From Candidatus Bathyarchaeota archaeon (GTDB taxonomy: Archaea; Thermoproteota; Bathyarchaeia; Bathyarchaeales; DTEX01), in contig PIYB01000007.1 of NCBI GenBank assembly GCA_003601835.1, positions 1 to 34,416 of the forward strand: a DNA stretch of 34,416 nucleotides, given 5' to 3'. Below, piece after piece: positions 23,443 through 32,197 of the stretch. Each line of letters starts with the position of its first letter. The stretch's first letter is position 1. A program made the position numbers and the translations under genes. The notes below the pieces were generated by a model. The model worked only from the letters and a program-made list of their open reading frames with translations. It searched no databases and was not told the origin of the DNA.

Positions 23443-24780
23443 ATGGAAGAATTCTTCCAGCTGGCTATTGAACTCGTCGAAGCCAGCAAAAAACACGAGC
23501 ACTACCGCGATTCGGAATGCATCAACCTCATAGCAAGCGAAGGCATCAAATCTCCCGCCGTTAAAGAGATGCTTCAACTATCCATGGATCTCGAAAGCAG
23601 ATATGCAGAAGGCGAAAACGATCTTGAGGGACACGTGAAGAAAAGGTACTATCAAGGTCAGAAATACATGAGCGTCATCGAGGACCGCGCAACAGATCTT
23701 ATGAAAAAACTCTTCAAGTGCAGCTGGGCAGACGTTCGACTTGTTTCAGGTACGCACGCCAATCTCGCTGCTTTTAAAGGGCTTTCAATGGTAACCAAAA
23801 GCCAAAAGATGGTTGTCACCCCACTTAGCTGCGGGGCACACATCACACACGACTATTCAGGTCTCGCAGGAAAAGTCTTAGGGCTGGTAAACATAGAACA
23901 TGCATATGACATAAAGGAGATGAATATAGACCCAGATAAATCAGCCGCCATAATTAGAGCAGCAAAACCCGGCATCGTAACATTTGGCGGAAGCCTTTTC
24001 CTGTTCCCCCATCCAGTCAAAGAACTCAGGGCTGTAGCTGATGAGGTAGGTGCATACATCGTCTATGATGCAGCTCACGTTCTCGGCCTCATAGCCGGCG
24101 GCGAGTTTCAGGATCCGCTGAGAGAAGGAGCTGACTTTGTCACATCCTCAACTCATAAAACGTTTCCTGGCCCTCAGGGCGGTGCGATCTTCGCTGATCT
24201 GAAAAACACTAGGATGGAAAAAGCTATAAAAAATGTTCAGTATGCCATCTTTCCGTTGAGCACCTCCAACACTCATCTGGGACGGTTGCCTGCGTTAGGG
24301 GTTGCGGCTTTAGAGCTGAAACTGTTCGGTGACGATCTTGCTAAACAGACGGTTAAGAACGCTCAGGCGGCTGGACAGTACCTGTACGAGAATGGATTAA
24401 AGGTTCTAGCTGAGCACAAGGGTTTCACAAGGTCGCATCAGATCGCAGTGGATGTCCGTGAGTATGGCGGCGGAAAGATAATAGCGGAGAAGCTGGAAGC
24501 AGCGAACATAATTTTGAATAGAAACCTGTTGCCGTATGATGATCAAAGCAACCGAGAGAACCCATCGGGGCTTAGAATAGGTTTCCAAGACGTGACTAGA
24601 AGAGGATTCAAAGAAGAAGATATCAAGCATCTTTGTGATCTGATGATGGACGTGATAAAGAACCGTCGCCAGCCTTCCGAAGTCAGAGAAGACGTGATAG
24701 CCTTAAGAAAGAAGTTCAACGAGATTCATTACGGGTTCAAAAGCGTGGAAGAGGCCTTAAAACATCTTGAACAGGCTTGA
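23443..24780 (+). CDS. glyA: Serine hydroxymethyltransferase
   Basis: This PLP enzyme interconverts serine and glycine while loading a one-carbon unit on a pterin carrier. Motifs: INLIASEG near the N-terminus, SRYAEG, the PLP-binding aspartate in YDAAHVLGLIAGG (D209), and the Schiff-base lysine in SSTHKTFPGPQGG (K239). At 445 residues it is the archaeal length. The C-terminus contains the expected small domain (GGGKIIAEKLEAANIILNRN). ATG start with only a weak ribosome site. It is divergent from the homocysteine operon and, with gcvT 4 kb to the left, points to serine/glycine one-carbon metabolism. The sugar-carrier cofactor (H4F or H4MPT) cannot be told. Confidence 0.95.
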   Translation: MEEFFQLAIELVEASKKHEHYRDSECINLIASEGIKSPAVKEMLQLSMDLESRYAEGENDLEGHVKKRYYQGQKYMSVIEDRATDLMKKLFKCSWADVRLVSGTHANLAAFKGLSMVTKSQKMVVTPLSCGAHITHDYSGLAGKVLGLVNIEHAYDIKEMNIDPDKSAAIIRAAKPGIVTFGGSLFLFPHPVKELRAVADEVGAYIVYDAAHVLGLIAGGEFQDPLREGADFVTSSTHKTFPGPQGGAIFADLKNTRMEKAIKNVQYAIFPLSTSNTHLGRLPALGVAALELKLFGDDLAKQTVKNAQAAGQYLYENGLKVLAEHKGFTRSHQIAVDVREYGGGKIIAEKLEAANIILNRNLLPYDDQSNRENPSGLRIGFQDVTRRGFKEEDIKHLCDLMMDVIKNRRQPSEVREDVIALRKKFNEIHYGFKSVEEALKHLEQA

Positions 24781-24892
24781 TAAATAGTGAAAAGACTGCT
24801 GTTCATTCTGTCTTCACATTCCTTTTAAGAGCCTTAACAGTTCTGTCCAAATTTCGTCACGTTCGCTTACCGAGCTCCCGATGTTTTCGAGA

Positions 24893-26164
24893 CTATCTTT
24901 CTCCTCGGAAGAATCTTATGATATTCACAACCGTGTTAATGTCACCGAACCCGCCAGCCTTTGTTACCACACGTAATCCATCATGGTGTCCGCCGATAAC
25001 GGTCCCGATCGGAACGCCTGGCAAGATTTCGGCGTCAATCCTTACCCCACTAGCCCCCAGCGCATCCATAATCTTCACAGCAGCGTCTCCGCCTATGAGC
25101 GTCAAGCCGGCTAACCTGTGACTTTTTGCAATCCGTTTAACGGCGCCGCTCAAGACTGACAAAATTTTCTCAGCAACCTGTTCTCGTTTCAACCCCAGAC
25201 TTTTTCCAGTCTCCTGTATCTCTAAAACGGAATTCTCAGAATGCACTGCCCGGATGATAACGTCTTTGCCCTTTACGAAAGCTTCTCCCGTCCTGTTCAC
25301 AAGCTCCATTATTGCAGCTTCAAGCTCTTCTCTGGTTTTGAAGATTTTGTTAAAATCAGGATCAAGAACCACAATGTTTGGCTCATCTTCAGCTAACGCT
25401 ATTTGACCAAGTGTCACCTTGTTTGTGCTTCCAGACACCACAAGCAGTCTTGATCTTGATCCAACATTCAGAAGCTCAGCAACATGCAGAGCTAACCCAG
25501 CAGATCCACAGGGCAACATGTTACAGTCCGCTGAAGCCTTGGCTATTTTCGCTAGATCCTCCCGTGTCTCGCAGTCTGCTACTATTATTTTGGCTCCTTC
25601 CTGAATCAGTCTTTGAATTTCATGGTTTACGGACTCATCTCCGCTCCTGACTTTAGACAAGCTCAGATAACCAATCTTCCGGCTCGTCTGTCTCCCTATT
25701 AGGTTGATAATGTGCGATTCCTTCACGGGATTCAAAGGGTCCCGAGCAAACTCTGACTTTTCAAGAGGCACGTTGTTGACCATAAGCTGTCCGTTGACGA
25801 CGGTTCTGCCTTGCTCAGGAAATGCTGGCGCCACAATAACAGCGTCTAAGTCGAGCTCGTCTAGAACAGCGTTAAGCTCTGCTCCAAGGTTTCCTCTCAA
25901 GGTTGAATCAATCTTTTTGTAAACTAGTTCAATCCCTAGGTTCCTAAGTCTCCTCAGCGTGTCTCTAACTTTCTTATATGCGTTTTCCGCCGTCACATTT
26001 CTTGTTTCAGTGTCAATGACCACGACATCGAAGTTTTTCCTTAACGAGCCCAACGCGTCAGGTTTAGCTAAAACAAGAGTTTCCAGCCCCTTTTTCTTAA
26101 ACTGGATACCAACATCACAGGCTCCAGTGAAATCGTCCGCAACCACGCCGAAAAAGACGGCCAT
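24893..26164 (-). CDS. Four-carbon acid sugar kinase family (DUF1537) protein
   Basis: The N-terminal domain opens with VVADDFTGACDVGIQF and carries VVIDTETRNVTAENAY, KKIDSTLRGNLGAELNA and VIVAPAFPEQGRTVVNG. The C-terminal nucleotide-binding domain has LTLIGGDAAVKIMDALGASG and PIGTVIGGHHDGLRVVTKAG. These are hallmarks of the DUF1537 family (D-threonate, D-erythronate and related acid-sugar kinases). I start at ATG 26164, with GAGGAA six bases upstream; the track's 26224 adds 20 residues unlike the family. It is the last gene of the aro operon, about 75 bases after aroC. DUF1537 enzymes usually sit with PdxA2-like dehydrogenases or aldolases, so linkage to aro genes is unusual and its substrate here is open. 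Confidence 0.85.
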   Translation of the reverse strand: MAVFFGVVADDFTGACDVGIQFKKKGLETLVLAKPDALGSLRKNFDVVVIDTETRNVTAENAYKKVRDTLRRLRNLGIELVYKKIDSTLRGNLGAELNAVLDELDLDAVIVAPAFPEQGRTVVNGQLMVNNVPLEKSEFARDPLNPVKESHIINLIGRQTSRKIGYLSLSKVRSGDESVNHEIQRLIQEGAKIIVADCETREDLAKIAKASADCNMLPCGSAGLALHVAELLNVGSRSRLLVVSGSTNKVTLGQIALAEDEPNIVVLDPDFNKIFKTREELEAAIMELVNRTGEAFVKGKDVIIRAVHSENSVLEIQETGKSLGLKREQVAEKILSVLSGAVKRIAKSHRLAGLTLIGGDAAVKIMDALGASGVRIDAEILPGVPIGTVIGGHHDGLRVVTKAGGFGDINTVVNIIRFFRGER

Positions 26165-26239
26165 GCCTATTCCTCTGAAAAGAGACGATCGTATCAAATT
26201 AAAGAATCTATCGTTCCGCAGCATGTTGAGCTGATATTG

Positions 26240-27352
26240 TTATTGCTTGTCATTCTCCAGAACACGAGGAATCTTTCCGGATCTAATGGCATGGTCAGCT
26301 AGGACAAGAGCTAAACAAGATTCTACGACGGGTACGGCTCTCGGGACGACGCATGGATCATGTCTTCCCGACAGTTCGATTTCGGTTTCTTCCATCCGGC
26401 TTATGTCAACGGTTTTCTGTCGCTTAGATATGGAAGACGTCGGCTTGAAAGCAACCCTCACAACAATCGGCATGCCCGATGATATTCCGCCAAGCACCCC
26501 GCCAGCATTGTTGGATAAGGAGATAACCCTGCCCTTTCTAACAGCGTACTGGTCGTTGTTTTCTGAACCTTTCATGTAGGCAGCTTGGAAACCTGCGCCA
26601 AACTCTACGCCTTTCACAGCGGGAATGTTGAACATCATTTTGGCTATGTCTGAGTCTAAAGAATCAAAGACAGGTTCCCCGAGTCCAACTGGGACATTCA
26701 AGGCTATCCCTTCAACTATTCCGCCTAGACTATCCCCTTCTTCAATCGTCTTAAGTACAGCCTTTTCCATAAGGACTGCGGTTTCCGGAACAGCGCAGCG
26801 CACTGCATTTTTGTAGACGTTTCTGCGGATATCGTCGTATTCCACTTGACCAGCGACTTTTATCTTGCCGATCTGTACGGTGTGGGCTAAAACCTCTACG
26901 CCGAGGTATGTGAGCAGTTTCTTGGCGATTGCACCCGCCATCACGTAAGCTACGGTGACGCGGCCGCTGAATCTTCCTCCTCCTCTATAATCGTTGTATC
27001 CACCGTACTTTATGTGAGCTGTGTAATCCGCGTGTCCGGGACGAGGCTTTTGTCTCAACAGACGGTACGGTTCGGATTTGACATCGCGGTTTCTAACAAT
27101 CAAACATATCGGCGCGCCTGTTGTGTATCCTTCGTGGATTCCTGAAAGAATCTCGACGCGGTCCTCTTCCTTTCTCCGAGTGCTCACCGACGTAAACCCG
27201 GGTTTTCTTTTGTCCACCTCAGCTTGAACATCCTCAATTGTGAGCTTTAGACCCGCTGGACAGCCATCTAAAACCGCACCGATACATGCGCCGTGGCTTT
27301 CTCCAAAACAAGTCAGGACCAGAGCCTTCCCTATTGAGTTACCGTTCAACAA
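26240..27352 (-). CDS. aroC: Chorismate synthase
   Basis: Chorismate synthase removes phosphate from EPSP using reduced FMN, the seventh and last shikimate step. Motifs include LTCFGESHGACIG, LDGCPAGL, KPRPGHADYTAHIKYGG followed by YNDYRGGGRFSGR, SSGMPIVVRVAFKPTSS, and GRHDPCVVPRAVPVVES near the C-terminus. The start is TTG (27352, or the next codon 27349), placed right after AGGAGG that lies inside the last codons of aroA; the genes overlap by 14 bases. Full length (370 residues). No flavin reductase domain is fused. Confidence 0.96.
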   Translation of the reverse strand: MLNGNSIGKALVLTCFGESHGACIGAVLDGCPAGLKLTIEDVQAEVDKRKPGFTSVSTRRKEEDRVEILSGIHEGYTTGAPICLIVRNRDVKSEPYRLLRQKPRPGHADYTAHIKYGGYNDYRGGGRFSGRVTVAYVMAGAIAKKLLTYLGVEVLAHTVQIGKIKVAGQVEYDDIRRNVYKNAVRCAVPETAVLMEKAVLKTIEEGDSLGGIVEGIALNVPVGLGEPVFDSLDSDIAKMMFNIPAVKGVEFGAGFQAAYMKGSENNDQYAVRKGRVISLSNNAGGVLGGISSGMPIVVRVAFKPTSSISKRQKTVDISRMEETEIELSGRHDPCVVPRAVPVVESCLALVLADHAIRSGKIPRVLENDKQ

Positions 27353-28643
27353 TTTCTCCTCCTAAATGAACGATGTCCCGAAGAAACTTTGGGTAGGATT
27401 TATTTATGCATTCGACGCCACGAATCACCGTGCGCCCGCGAGTCCTTAACGCAGCAACGACGCACGCCATTGCAATTCTGTGATCCCCGTGAGAATCCAG
27501 CTGGGCGGCATGAAACTCTGGTACCCCTTCTATTTCTAGAACATCGTTTGAGGCGTTGATCTTTGCGCCTAGCTTTGTTAACTCGCTTAGCAAGGCGGCT
27601 ATCCTGTCCGACTCCTTAAAACGCAGCCTCTTCACCGATCTAATCACAGATTTTCCAGCAGCTAAGCAGCAGAGAACCGCGCAGACCGGAACCAGATCAG
27701 GATTATCACGTAAATCAACGTTTACCGGTTTCAATTCTCCATTAAGCCCGTGGACCTCAACAAAGTCTTCGCCGATATTGACCTGAACATTCATCTTTGT
27801 CAACAAGTCAACGATCGCTCGGTCGCCTTGCACAGAATTCCTTGCCAGATTTTCAACCTTCACATGTGAGTCTGTGATGGTTGCGGCGGCAAGCAGGAAG
27901 GCTGCGGACGAGTAGTCTCCTTCTATTGCGTGATCGTGTGGCTTATACTTCTGTTGGGAGGGCACGTGGAATTTTCCATATCCGGACTGAACCTTCACAT
28001 GTACTCCGTGTTCTTGTAGAACTTTCAATGTCATCTTCACGTAGGGTTTGGATACAAGTGGGGTTGATAGAACTATGTCCACATCTTTTTCAGCCATAGG
28101 CGCGGCGAAAAGTAGACCTGAAACGAATTGGGAGCTAATGTCACCTCGGAGGCAAGTCTTTCCGCCGGGTATTTTTCCTCCGAACATAACCAGAGGGGGG
28201 CAACCGTTTCCACGCGTGGAATAGCATTGGACACCAAGCTGCCTCAAAGCCGTCAATGCTGGGTTCATCGGTCTCCTACGGAGACTGTCGCCGCCTGTTA
28301 ACACAGAGATACCGTCTGCCAATGCGCAGACTGGTGTGAGAAAACGCATGGTTGAGGCTGAATCTTTGCAGTTCACAACATCTGGAGGGGTGACAAGTTT
28401 TGAATGTCCGCGGACTTCGAATGTTCCTTCCTTTGTTTGATGTATCTCTGCTCCTAGCATGCTGCAAGCGTTAACAGTAGCTAATGTGTCGTCACAGATG
28501 AGCGCGTTCTCTATATTTGACGTTCCCTCTGAAAGCGCAGCTGCTATCAGAGCTCTGTGCGTGTAGGATTTGGAAGGAGGCGCCTTAACTGTTCCGTTAA
28601 GCCGGTTTACCTTTTTTACAACAATATCTGTCAACCTTTTCAC
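27339..28643 (-). CDS. aroA: 3-phosphoshikimate 1-carboxyvinyltransferase (EPSP synthase)
   Basis: EPSP synthase joins shikimate-3-phosphate and phosphoenolpyruvate. Conserved sites are present: APPSKSYTHRALIAAAL, CKDSASTMRFLTPVCAL, EGDYSSAAFLLAAA, RFKESDRIAALLSEL and DSHGDHRIAMACVVAA. The ORF track begins at 28709, but the first 22 residues (MAEIPRRDNR...) are unlike the family. GTG at 28643 overlaps the shikimate-kinase stop by four bases (GTGA) and gives 434 residues, the usual archaeal length. The context (shikimate kinase upstream, chorismate synthase downstream) is in pathway order. Confidence 0.95.
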   Translation of the reverse strand: MKRLTDIVVKKVNRLNGTVKAPPSKSYTHRALIAAALSEGTSNIENALICDDTLATVNACSMLGAEIHQTKEGTFEVRGHSKLVTPPDVVNCKDSASTMRFLTPVCALADGISVLTGGDSLRRRPMNPALTALRQLGVQCYSTRGNGCPPLVMFGGKIPGGKTCLRGDISSQFVSGLLFAAPMAEKDVDIVLSTPLVSKPYVKMTLKVLQEHGVHVKVQSGYGKFHVPSQQKYKPHDHAIEGDYSSAAFLLAAATITDSHVKVENLARNSVQGDRAIVDLLTKMNVQVNIGEDFVEVHGLNGELKPVNVDLRDNPDLVPVCAVLCCLAAGKSVIRSVKRLRFKESDRIAALLSELTKLGAKINASNDVLEIEGVPEFHAAQLDSHGDHRIAMACVVAALRTRGRTVIRGVECINKSYPKFLRDIVHLGGEIVER

Positions 28644-29512
28644 GGCACCACATGGGCTTTTATGGAGTTGATCTTGGTCTCGATTATCTCGCCTTGGAAT
28701 TTCTGCCAAGCTTCTTTAACATAATCTACCTTTTCCGGAGGCACCACAGCGGCAACGGCTGGTCCTGTGCCGGAAAGTCCTGAGGCTAAGGCTCCAGCAT
28801 CTAAAGCATCTATTGCCGCCTTTGTATCGTACTTCAGAACCGTTGAGTAAGCAAGCCCATTAAGGGTCATTGCTGCCCAATATTCGTCTTGAAGCGCAAG
28901 TTTATGTAAAGCCTTGACTTCTCTTCCGATAAGTTTCATCTTCTTAACATCGGATTTGGCTGTGTAAACCTTTTCAGAGGGAACGTGAATAAGGACAGGA
29001 TAGTTTTCTCTCGGATGCACCTGTTTTAAGATTTTCCTGTTGTAATTGTCCGTTATCACAATATCCCCGAAGTACGATGCACAAGCATCGTCAAATGCGC
29101 CTGTTATGGTAACCCCCGCATCCAACGCGGCGTCAACGCCCAGATTAACAACAGTCAAATCGTCAACTTCTTGACCTAAGGCTGCAATAACCGCTACTGT
29201 AACGGCGTTAGCGGCTGCGCTGCTGCTTTTTAGCCCTCTTGCAATTGGAATGTCTGACTTGGTCTCCACATACGCGCCGTATTCATCTTCAAGTCTGAAA
29301 TGTTTCAACACGCGATTGACGGTCTTCTCTATCAGGATTGTGCTTTCCTCTGGATGCGATAGGATTCGTCCTTCGACATGTCCTGGTTCGCTGGTCAGTT
29401 TCACAAAGGCTTCCGTTTTCAGTTCGACGCCTAATGCTGCCCCGAAACCGCATGAAATCGCATTGATAATTGTGACCGCTCCGTGTGCAACAGCCTTTCC
29501 CACAAGCGCCAT
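28640..29512 (-). CDS. aroK: Archaeal shikimate kinase (GHMP superfamily)
   Basis: This is the archaeal, non-homologous shikimate kinase of the GHMP family (MJ1440 type), not the bacterial P-loop AroK. The ATP-binding glycine/serine loop is SDIPIARGLKSSSAAANAVT at about residues 86-105. The N-terminal AVAHGAVTIINAISCGFGAA and the late ALASGLSGTGPAVAAVVPPE (GHMP motif 3) agree. It phosphorylates shikimate for the next gene's product. At 290 residues the length is normal. Start ATG at 29512 with GGGAGG 12 bases upstream, 31 bases after the aroE stop. Assignment is strengthened by its place between aroE and aroA. Confidence 0.95.
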   Translation of the reverse strand: MALVGKAVAHGAVTIINAISCGFGAALGVELKTEAFVKLTSEPGHVEGRILSHPEESTILIEKTVNRVLKHFRLEDEYGAYVETKSDIPIARGLKSSSAAANAVTVAVIAALGQEVDDLTVVNLGVDAALDAGVTITGAFDDACASYFGDIVITDNYNRKILKQVHPRENYPVLIHVPSEKVYTAKSDVKKMKLIGREVKALHKLALQDEYWAAMTLNGLAYSTVLKYDTKAAIDALDAGALASGLSGTGPAVAAVVPPEKVDYVKEAWQKFQGEIIETKINSIKAHVVP

Positions 29513-29543
29513 CGCCGTGTTTCGCCTCCCTTCATTCTTCTTT

Positions 29544-30407
29544 TCATCTTTCCTTCAGTTCCCGCAACGCCGCGTCCATCATGACCTTTATTGGCGGTTC
29601 AACGCCAGTCCAAATCTCGAATGAGATTGCCCCCTGAAACACAAGCATAGTTAGACCATTAACGGTCTTCGCGCCTTTCTTCTTTGCTTCGCTAAGCAGT
29701 CTCGTCTCAAGAGGGTTATAAACGAGGTCGAAGACCGTCAAGCTAGGATGGAGAAGACTGGGGTTAACAGGTGTAACATCTGTGTTCGGTCGCATTCCGA
29801 CGGGGGTCGCGTTTACAAGAATGTCTGCGTCTTCGAGTTCTTTCTTGACGTTTTCGTCGTCAAGTTTCCCCGCTCTCGTCTCCGCAGCGTTTTCTGACAT
29901 GCAGGAAAGATTATTCACCAAGTTCTCTGCTCGTTTCAGGGTTCTGTTCAAAACTACGAGTTCTCTTGCTTCCTTTGCCAGAGCGAACGAGACTGATCTC
30001 GAAGCGCCGCCTGCTCCTAAAACAACGATTTTCTTTCCAGACGGATCTGTTCCGTGGTACTTTAGAGCTTTCAAGGCGCCCATCCCGTCGGTTGTGTAAC
30101 CGATTAGTCTTCCATTCTTGTTCAAGATCGTGTTAACTGAACCTATGCTCTCAGCGGTCTTATCCAGTTCGTCAAGGTACTTGATGACATCTATCTTGTG
30201 AGGCATCGTGACGTTCAATCCACGAATCCCAAAACTGCGCATACCTTGAACGGCGCTGTGAAGATGTTCTTTTTTCACGGTGAAAACTACATAGACATAG
30301 TCTAAGCCAAGATGTTGAAACGCGGCATTCTGAAAACAGGGACTCAAAGAATGTTCCACAGGATTCCCTATCAACCCGCAAACTTTCGTCTTACCAGAAA
30401 TCCTCAT
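29544..30407 (-). CDS. aroE: Shikimate dehydrogenase
   Basis: AroE reduces 3-dehydroshikimate to shikimate with NADPH. Key elements: substrate site IGNPVEHSLSPCFQNAAF, the catalytic lysine K71 in GLNVTMPHKID, IGSVNTIL, GYTTDGMGALKAL with the catalytic aspartate, the Rossmann glycine loop VLGAGGASRSVSFAL, and NATPVGMRP. The NRT after the second strand (VVLNRTLKRA) suits NADPH. Its ATG overlaps the aroD stop (ATGA), so the two are translationally coupled; in some organisms they are fused. Full length at 287 residues. Confidence 0.95.
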   Translation of the reverse strand: MRISGKTKVCGLIGNPVEHSLSPCFQNAAFQHLGLDYVYVVFTVKKEHLHSAVQGMRSFGIRGLNVTMPHKIDVIKYLDELDKTAESIGSVNTILNKNGRLIGYTTDGMGALKALKYHGTDPSGKKIVVLGAGGASRSVSFALAKEARELVVLNRTLKRAENLVNNLSCMSENAAETRAGKLDDENVKKELEDADILVNATPVGMRPNTDVTPVNPSLLHPSLTVFDLVYNPLETRLLSEAKKKGAKTVNGLTMLVFQGAISFEIWTGVEPPIKVMMDAALRELKER

Positions 30408-31105
30408 AAGTCAACACCAAGTTTTCTGTAGATCTTCCTTAGATCGGCTATTGATATTTGTCCTGAAGCCGTTTCCAACGTGCTTTCAAGCGAAGCGAAA
30501 GTGAAAACGGCGCCGAAAAATGGAGAAAGAACCCTGGAAAGGATTCCTTTTCCGCCCATAGCGAAACAAACTAGTTCTGTAGCATCCTTCATCTTGTGAG
30601 CGAAAAGCAAACAATTAATGTTGTCCGCCAAGTTGTTAGCTTTAGTGACAAGCTTGCAGACCTTTGCTGCTGCTTCGATCTGTGACCTGACAATCTTTTC
30701 CATCTCAGACTCAGATGGCGTACGCTGGAAATTGTGAAACGAAACAATGGGGTTTGAACCGGAATCTCTTATTCTACGGACTATTTCATTCAGGTTCGCA
30801 GTGGTCAATTCTACGTCAACATACTGGAACCCTATCTCGGCTGCTTTGATCAAGGTTTGGACTCTTTGTTCCTCGTTTTGCCGGCGATATCCTCCTTGGC
30901 TGTATTGTCTGTTTGTAGCGATAAGCGGCACCGAAGCCTCCTTAATGGTCTCGTTAAGCTGATCAAGGTCGTCAGAAGCACTCATATCCAGATAGTCTAA
31001 ACGTATCTCAATCAGATCTGCGCCCGCCTCCTCCGCTCTTCTGATCATGGATGGTAGATCGGAGATTCTCGTAGCCGGCAAAGGGACGCAGATCTTGGGA
31101 TTCAC
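30404..31105 (-). CDS. aroD: 3-dehydroquinate dehydratase, type I
   Basis: Type I (Schiff-base) dehydroquinase dehydrates 3-dehydroquinate to 3-dehydroshikimate. IEIRLDYLDM holds the substrate-binding E-x-R. The catalytic pair appears as H124 in SFHNFQRTP and K151 in AKVCKLVTKANN. The C-terminal FAMGGKGILSRVLSPFFGA and ASGQISIADL complete the barrel. Start is GTG at 31105, overlapping the aroB' stop by four bases (GTGA). Length 233 residues, normal. Confidence 0.95.
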   Translation of the reverse strand: MNPKICVPLPATRISDLPSMIRRAEEAGADLIEIRLDYLDMSASDDLDQLNETIKEASVPLIATNRQYSQGGYRRQNEEQRVQTLIKAAEIGFQYVDVELTTANLNEIVRRIRDSGSNPIVSFHNFQRTPSESEMEKIVRSQIEAAAKVCKLVTKANNLADNINCLLFAHKMKDATELVCFAMGGKGILSRVLSPFFGAVFTFASLESTLETASGQISIADLRKIYRKLGVDL

Positions 31106-32196
31106 AGTTCGATCACCCGTTCTTCCTTCACAAGGGTTCCGAAGTGTCTGCCGCCTTCTTCAAGGTGTACAAGAACCTTGTCGCCCGGAGCAAGTTCGCT
31201 CACGGATTTGCTTCCGTTTTCTGTCACTAGCCTTATTGTTTCGGCGTTCTGGAGAATCGTTTTAACGGTTCGTCCTTCACATTCCGCTTCAATCATTAGC
31301 AGCGGTCTCCATTCTATCTTAGCGCGGCAAAGGGTTGTGGTTCGGCTTCTTCCTTCACGGTCCACTATGAGAACCTCATCTCCAGCCTTCAACTCAGAAA
31401 GGTACCGGGTCTTTCCGCCAGGTGCAAGAACATAAAGCGCAATTGACCCGGCGTTAACCCTGAAGGGACGAGGAGCAACAAAGGGGGTTTCATGAACCTC
31501 AGCTTCCACAAGGAAGAGGCTTGCAGATTGGCAACCAACAAGCAGTCCTTCTCCTTCCTTCATCAAATCGCATGTGTCAATGCACACACGTGCGCCTGAA
31601 CTTAGGGATTTGATGTTTTTGACTTCTGCGGGAATAAGCGGTATGGTTTCAGCGGATTCAATCTCTGATGTTCTGGTCTTGACTTCTTTAACGGTTTCAT
31701 GAATCTTCAGTATTTGCCTGATGTCTGAAACGTCAGCTACGATTCCATCTACACCTATCTCAAGAGTTTCTAGGGCGGTCTTTGCTTCCTGAACATCTGA
31801 AACCGATGCGAGAAGCCTAGTTTTGCCCTGTGTTGTCGCTATAAGATTTTCTATAGGGATTATCTTCCAGTCTGGACATACCGCTAAGATGTAGTCAGCT
31901 GCTGCTTCGGCTGCTGCTAGAATCTTTTTTTCGTCTCCTTTCGATTTAACCGTGACGGCGACGCAGACTTTACGGTCTGATTTTCTGATCTCTTGGATGT
32001 CACTGAGGTTTTCTGTAAGTATGATGTCTCCTTTTTCTGAAGAGGTTACCAATGTGGTTGCTCCTGATTTTCTAGCCAGCTCGATATCTTCAGGTTCAAC
32101 CATGAAAGCAGAGACCACAGACGAAGTCTTCCTTATAATCTTCTTTTTTGTCTTCTCATCTAGGGTTGGGTCAATTTTTACCCATAATTCTCTCAT
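31102..32196 (-). CDS. aroB': 3-dehydroquinate synthase II (archaeal AroB')
   Basis: This enzyme oxidatively deaminates and cyclises 2-amino-3,7-dideoxy-D-threo-hept-6-ulosonate (ADH) to 3-dehydroquinate, replacing bacterial AroB in archaea that lack DAHP. Family features: RELWVKIDP at the start, IDTCDLMKEGEGLLVGCQSA, FVAPRPFRVNAGSIALYVLA, GDEVLIVDREGRSR and the ILQNAETIRLV tail. I start at ATG 32196, with GGAGG 11 bases upstream inside the aspartokinase end and one base after its stop; the track's 32214 adds six residues. Its substrate is made by the divergent aldolase gene at 33838. Confidence 0.94.
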   Translation of the reverse strand: MRELWVKIDPTLDEKTKKKIIRKTSSVVSAFMVEPEDIELARKSGATTLVTSSEKGDIILTENLSDIQEIRKSDRKVCVAVTVKSKGDEKKILAAAEAAADYILAVCPDWKIIPIENLIATTQGKTRLLASVSDVQEAKTALETLEIGVDGIVADVSDIRQILKIHETVKEVKTRTSEIESAETIPLIPAEVKNIKSLSSGARVCIDTCDLMKEGEGLLVGCQSASLFLVEAEVHETPFVAPRPFRVNAGSIALYVLAPGGKTRYLSELKAGDEVLIVDREGRSRTTTLCRAKIEWRPLLMIEAECEGRTVKTILQNAETIRLVTENGSKSVSELAPGDKVLVHLEEGGRHFGTLVKEERVIEL

Positions 32197-32197
32197 T

